Assembly (NCBI GenBank): GCA_945865355.1 | Contig: CAMBDN010000161.1 | Coordinates: forward strand, 1 to 5,954 | Direction: 5' to 3' | From: Legionella genomosp. 1 | GTDB lineage: Bacteria > Pseudomonadota > Gammaproteobacteria > Legionellales > Legionellaceae | Length of the DNA stretch: 5,954 nt | In this document: positions 4,509 through 5,954 of the stretch, piece by piece | Numbering within the stretch: position 1 is the first letter of the stretch | Layout of the letters: every line of letters begins with the position of its first letter | Translations under genes and position numbers: made by a program | The notes under the pieces: generated by a model | Databases searched by the model: none | Told to the model about the DNA's origin: nothing | What the model saw: the letters and a program-made list of their open reading frames with translations, nothing else

Positions 4509-5876
4509 TTATGCTGCTTTATGGTATACCGCTTTCTCAATATGTCGCTCACAAATATCATTCCAGTCATTACTATTTACCGCAGCCCTTACTTGCAATA
4601 ATGCATGAAGCCCCTCTCTCGACCAACGCATATGCTGTTGTCCTTTACAGCGTTTATTGATTAGACTTTCTACTGTAGACTCGGCCATCTGGCTAGTAAA
4701 AATTAATCCTAAATCTTGCCGACCCTGATAGTTGGTAATAAAGTCGGAATTATTGTCAATATAGGTTAGCAGGCGCTGAACTTTTTCTTTCTTTTTTTTA
4801 TCATCTTTCAATGAGTCACATACTGACTGTAATCTTTCAATGGCTTTATCTGGCAAGCCATGCCATAAATACCATTTAGCACCAGCGAGCTGTTCATTCA
4901 TTGCCTCTTTCCCAAGGCGTGTATTTTGAAATTTCATCGCGATATGATGCCAATCTAAAATACGTTCAATCGACTGGCAGTGTCCTTCCAAGGCGTCAAC
5001 AATATTCCAACAATTGGCGGCTCCATCGCAGAGCGCTGTCATATTTGTTTCTAATGTCATGCCTTGCTTGATGGCTGCATTTAGCGTCCGCTGCATCATG
5101 GCGTCCTGGTCATCCAATAAGGCCGATGCAGCACAGTGTTTGCTTGTTAACTCGCCACGTATAGTGCTGTTCCCACCTTCTTCCTTTTCTTTTCCTCCGG
5201 TGTATTTAATATTTTTTGCATCAAACACAACGGATGTCATTACTTCAAAAGTTCGTTTATCTGGTTCAACCGTTGTGACATGCCCACCATCAACTTGAAT
5301 GTAAAGATGAGCAACTGATTTAACCACACTGGGTGGGGCATCTGGGTGTTCAGCAATATCTTGACCAACCGTTTCTGTCATACGTTTTATTTTGTCATGA
5401 TTGTTAGTCGTTCGAGCCGTATTTGACAGTGAATTTATAATGTGTTGTGCTTCGCGAAAAGTGTGGTTTGCACCAAGCTCGCATTGTATTTTAACAAGAT
5501 CAGGATGCGATGAATCACCAAATAATGAGCGTACACTCGGGGTGCTAGTCCATTTACATAGTTTACAAACTTGTCTGCTTGCAGCTACCTTATGATCGGT
5601 AAACACAGAATGAAAATCAGATTTGACCGAGCCACTTTTATAAAGTTTTCCAGAACACTTTGGGCACGTAGTTAGTTCTTCTTTAAGGTAAATTGATTGT
5701 TTATTGAGAAGCTGTTGCTGAATATGCCTCAGCAAATCAATCTGCTCTGAGTGACGAAGCCCAAGATCAATGATGGAATTAGGCTTAATAACGCTTTTTG
5801 TCATAACAATTTCTTTGCCAATTACGTCGCCTGCATCATTTAGTGATTCAACGATTACTCTGATCTGCTGAGTCAT
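4509..5876 (-). CDS. Transposase, probably ISKra4 family
   Basis: The 455-residue DDE-type transposase is intact. A CPKC (71-74) and CKLC (104-107) pair forms a probable zinc-binding N-terminal domain. Candidate catalytic acids are D196 in VDGGHV, D284 in CDGAANCW and E399 or E403 in MAESTVESLINKR; DWHH (308-311) is a further conserved-looking motif. The C-terminus, with HMRWS (415-419) and LLQVRAAV, resembles the ISKra4 pattern of an arginine/methionine-tryptophan motif followed by LRAA. Family assignment is from these motifs; a related DDE family cannot be excluded. The start at 5876 is supported by AAAGGA about 7 nt upstream. It is convergent with the relaxase, with only 23 bp between the two stop codons. 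Lysine-rich residues 358-365 (DDKKKKEK) lie in a helical region. Confidence 0.85.
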   Translation of the reverse strand: MTQQIRVIVESLNDAGDVIGKEIVMTKSVIKPNSIIDLGLRHSEQIDLLRHIQQQLLNKQSIYLKEELTTCPKCSGKLYKSGSVKSDFHSVFTDHKVAASRQVCKLCKWTSTPSVRSLFGDSSHPDLVKIQCELGANHTFREAQHIINSLSNTARTTNNHDKIKRMTETVGQDIAEHPDAPPSVVKSVAHLYIQVDGGHVTTVEPDKRTFEVMTSVVFDAKNIKYTGGKEKEEGGNSTIRGELTSKHCAASALLDDQDAMMQRTLNAAIKQGMTLETNMTALCDGAANCWNIVDALEGHCQSIERILDWHHIAMKFQNTRLGKEAMNEQLAGAKWYLWHGLPDKAIERLQSVCDSLKDDKKKKEKVQRLLTYIDNNSDFITNYQGRQDLGLIFTSQMAESTVESLINKRCKGQQHMRWSREGLHALLQVRAAVNSNDWNDICERHIEKAVYHKAA

Positions 5877-5908
5877 AATCGTTTCCTTTAGAAAATTAAT
5901 GTCCTTAT

Positions 5909-5937
5909 AGAATAGACCAAAATATCATTTTACACAA
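5909..5937 (-). promoter_or_regulatory. Promoter of the transposase, with its -35 inside the right inverted repeat
   Basis: On the minus strand TTGTGT (5937-5932) lies 17 bp from TATTCT (5914-5909). Transcription would start near 5902, about 26 nt before the ATG. The -35 is part of the terminal repeat, a common arrangement in insertion sequences that lets transposase binding repress its own gene. Confidence 0.45.
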
Positions 5938-5950
5938 ATTAAATTACACT
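5930..5950 (-). repeat. Right terminal inverted repeat of the insertion sequence
   Basis: Read on the minus strand it begins AGTGTAATTTAA at 5950 and matches the left repeat with one mismatch in 21. Only four bases of flanking DNA follow before the window ends. Confidence 0.9.
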
Positions 5951-5954
5951 TCCA

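Larger units (their letters stand above)
4488..5950 (-). mobile_element. Complete insertion sequence, probably ISKra4 family, about 1.46 kb
   Basis: Two 21-bp terminal inverted repeats (4488-4508 and 5930-5950, 20 of 21 matching) enclose one transposase gene that nearly fills the element. The transposase stop codon directly abuts the left repeat. Both ends and the frame are intact, so the element may be active. Four bases follow the right end (TCCA); they match no start of a duplication in the left flank, so no target duplication can be shown. The true ends could differ by 1-3 bp. The left end is 2 bp from the relaxase stop codon. The right repeat carries the -35 of the transposase promoter. 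Confidence 0.8.

Noticed and set aside
1..5954. CRISPR array, tRNA or rRNA genes
   Set aside because: No regularly spaced repeats and no recognisable tRNA or rRNA sequence were seen on either strand.

Overview
The window looks like a piece of a mobilizable or conjugative element, most likely a plasmid, from a fairly AT-rich proteobacterium. The mix of a MOBQ relaxase-helicase, an ISKra4-type transposase and a group II intron scrap would suit Legionella or a related gammaproteobacterium, but no host-specific gene is present, so the host is an inference.

Layout, left to right. Positions 1-99 hold the first 33 codons of a leftward gene that runs off the window. Positions 100-497 contain no convincing gene. 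They hold a possible promoter for that gene, what looks like the last ~55 nt of a group II intron on the minus strand (3' strand of domain V plus domain VI), an adjacent hairpin and a weak terminator. Positions 498-1752 are a tight leftward three-gene operon: a TraC-like coiled-coil protein, a TraD-like protein, and an unrecognised ~21 kDa membrane protein. The genes are joined by a TGATG overlap and a 22-bp overlap. A good sigma70-type promoter (TTGACG, 17 bp, TAAACT) lies just upstream and supports a start for traC well inside the longest open frame.

Positions ~1851-1885 look like the origin of transfer. On the minus strand, a 7-bp inverted repeat with a 3-nt loop is followed by TAAGTGCGC, the core of the RSF1010/R1162 (MOBQ) nic site. 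It lies between the divergent traC operon and the rightward traA-like relaxase-helicase gene (1951-4485), the same arrangement as oriT between traA and traCDG on Ti plasmids. If the nick is where predicted, the traC-traD-membrane protein operon enters the recipient first and the relaxase gene last.

From 4488 to 5950 there is a complete insertion sequence of about 1.46 kb with near-perfect 21-bp terminal inverted repeats and one leftward transposase gene of 455 codons, probably ISKra4 family. It begins 2 bp after the relaxase stop codon. The window ends four bases after its right terminus.

Working together: the relaxase nicks oriT and unwinds the strand with its own helicase domain, TraC and TraD are probable relaxosome accessory proteins, and the membrane protein may connect this set to the membrane or transport channel. 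No coupling protein, type IV secretion gene or replication gene is visible here. The most distinctive points are the RSF1010-like nic site next to a Ti-type relaxase-helicase, a correctly phased A AAA AAC slippery site that could fuse TraC to TraD, the unknown third operon gene, and the intron scrap.
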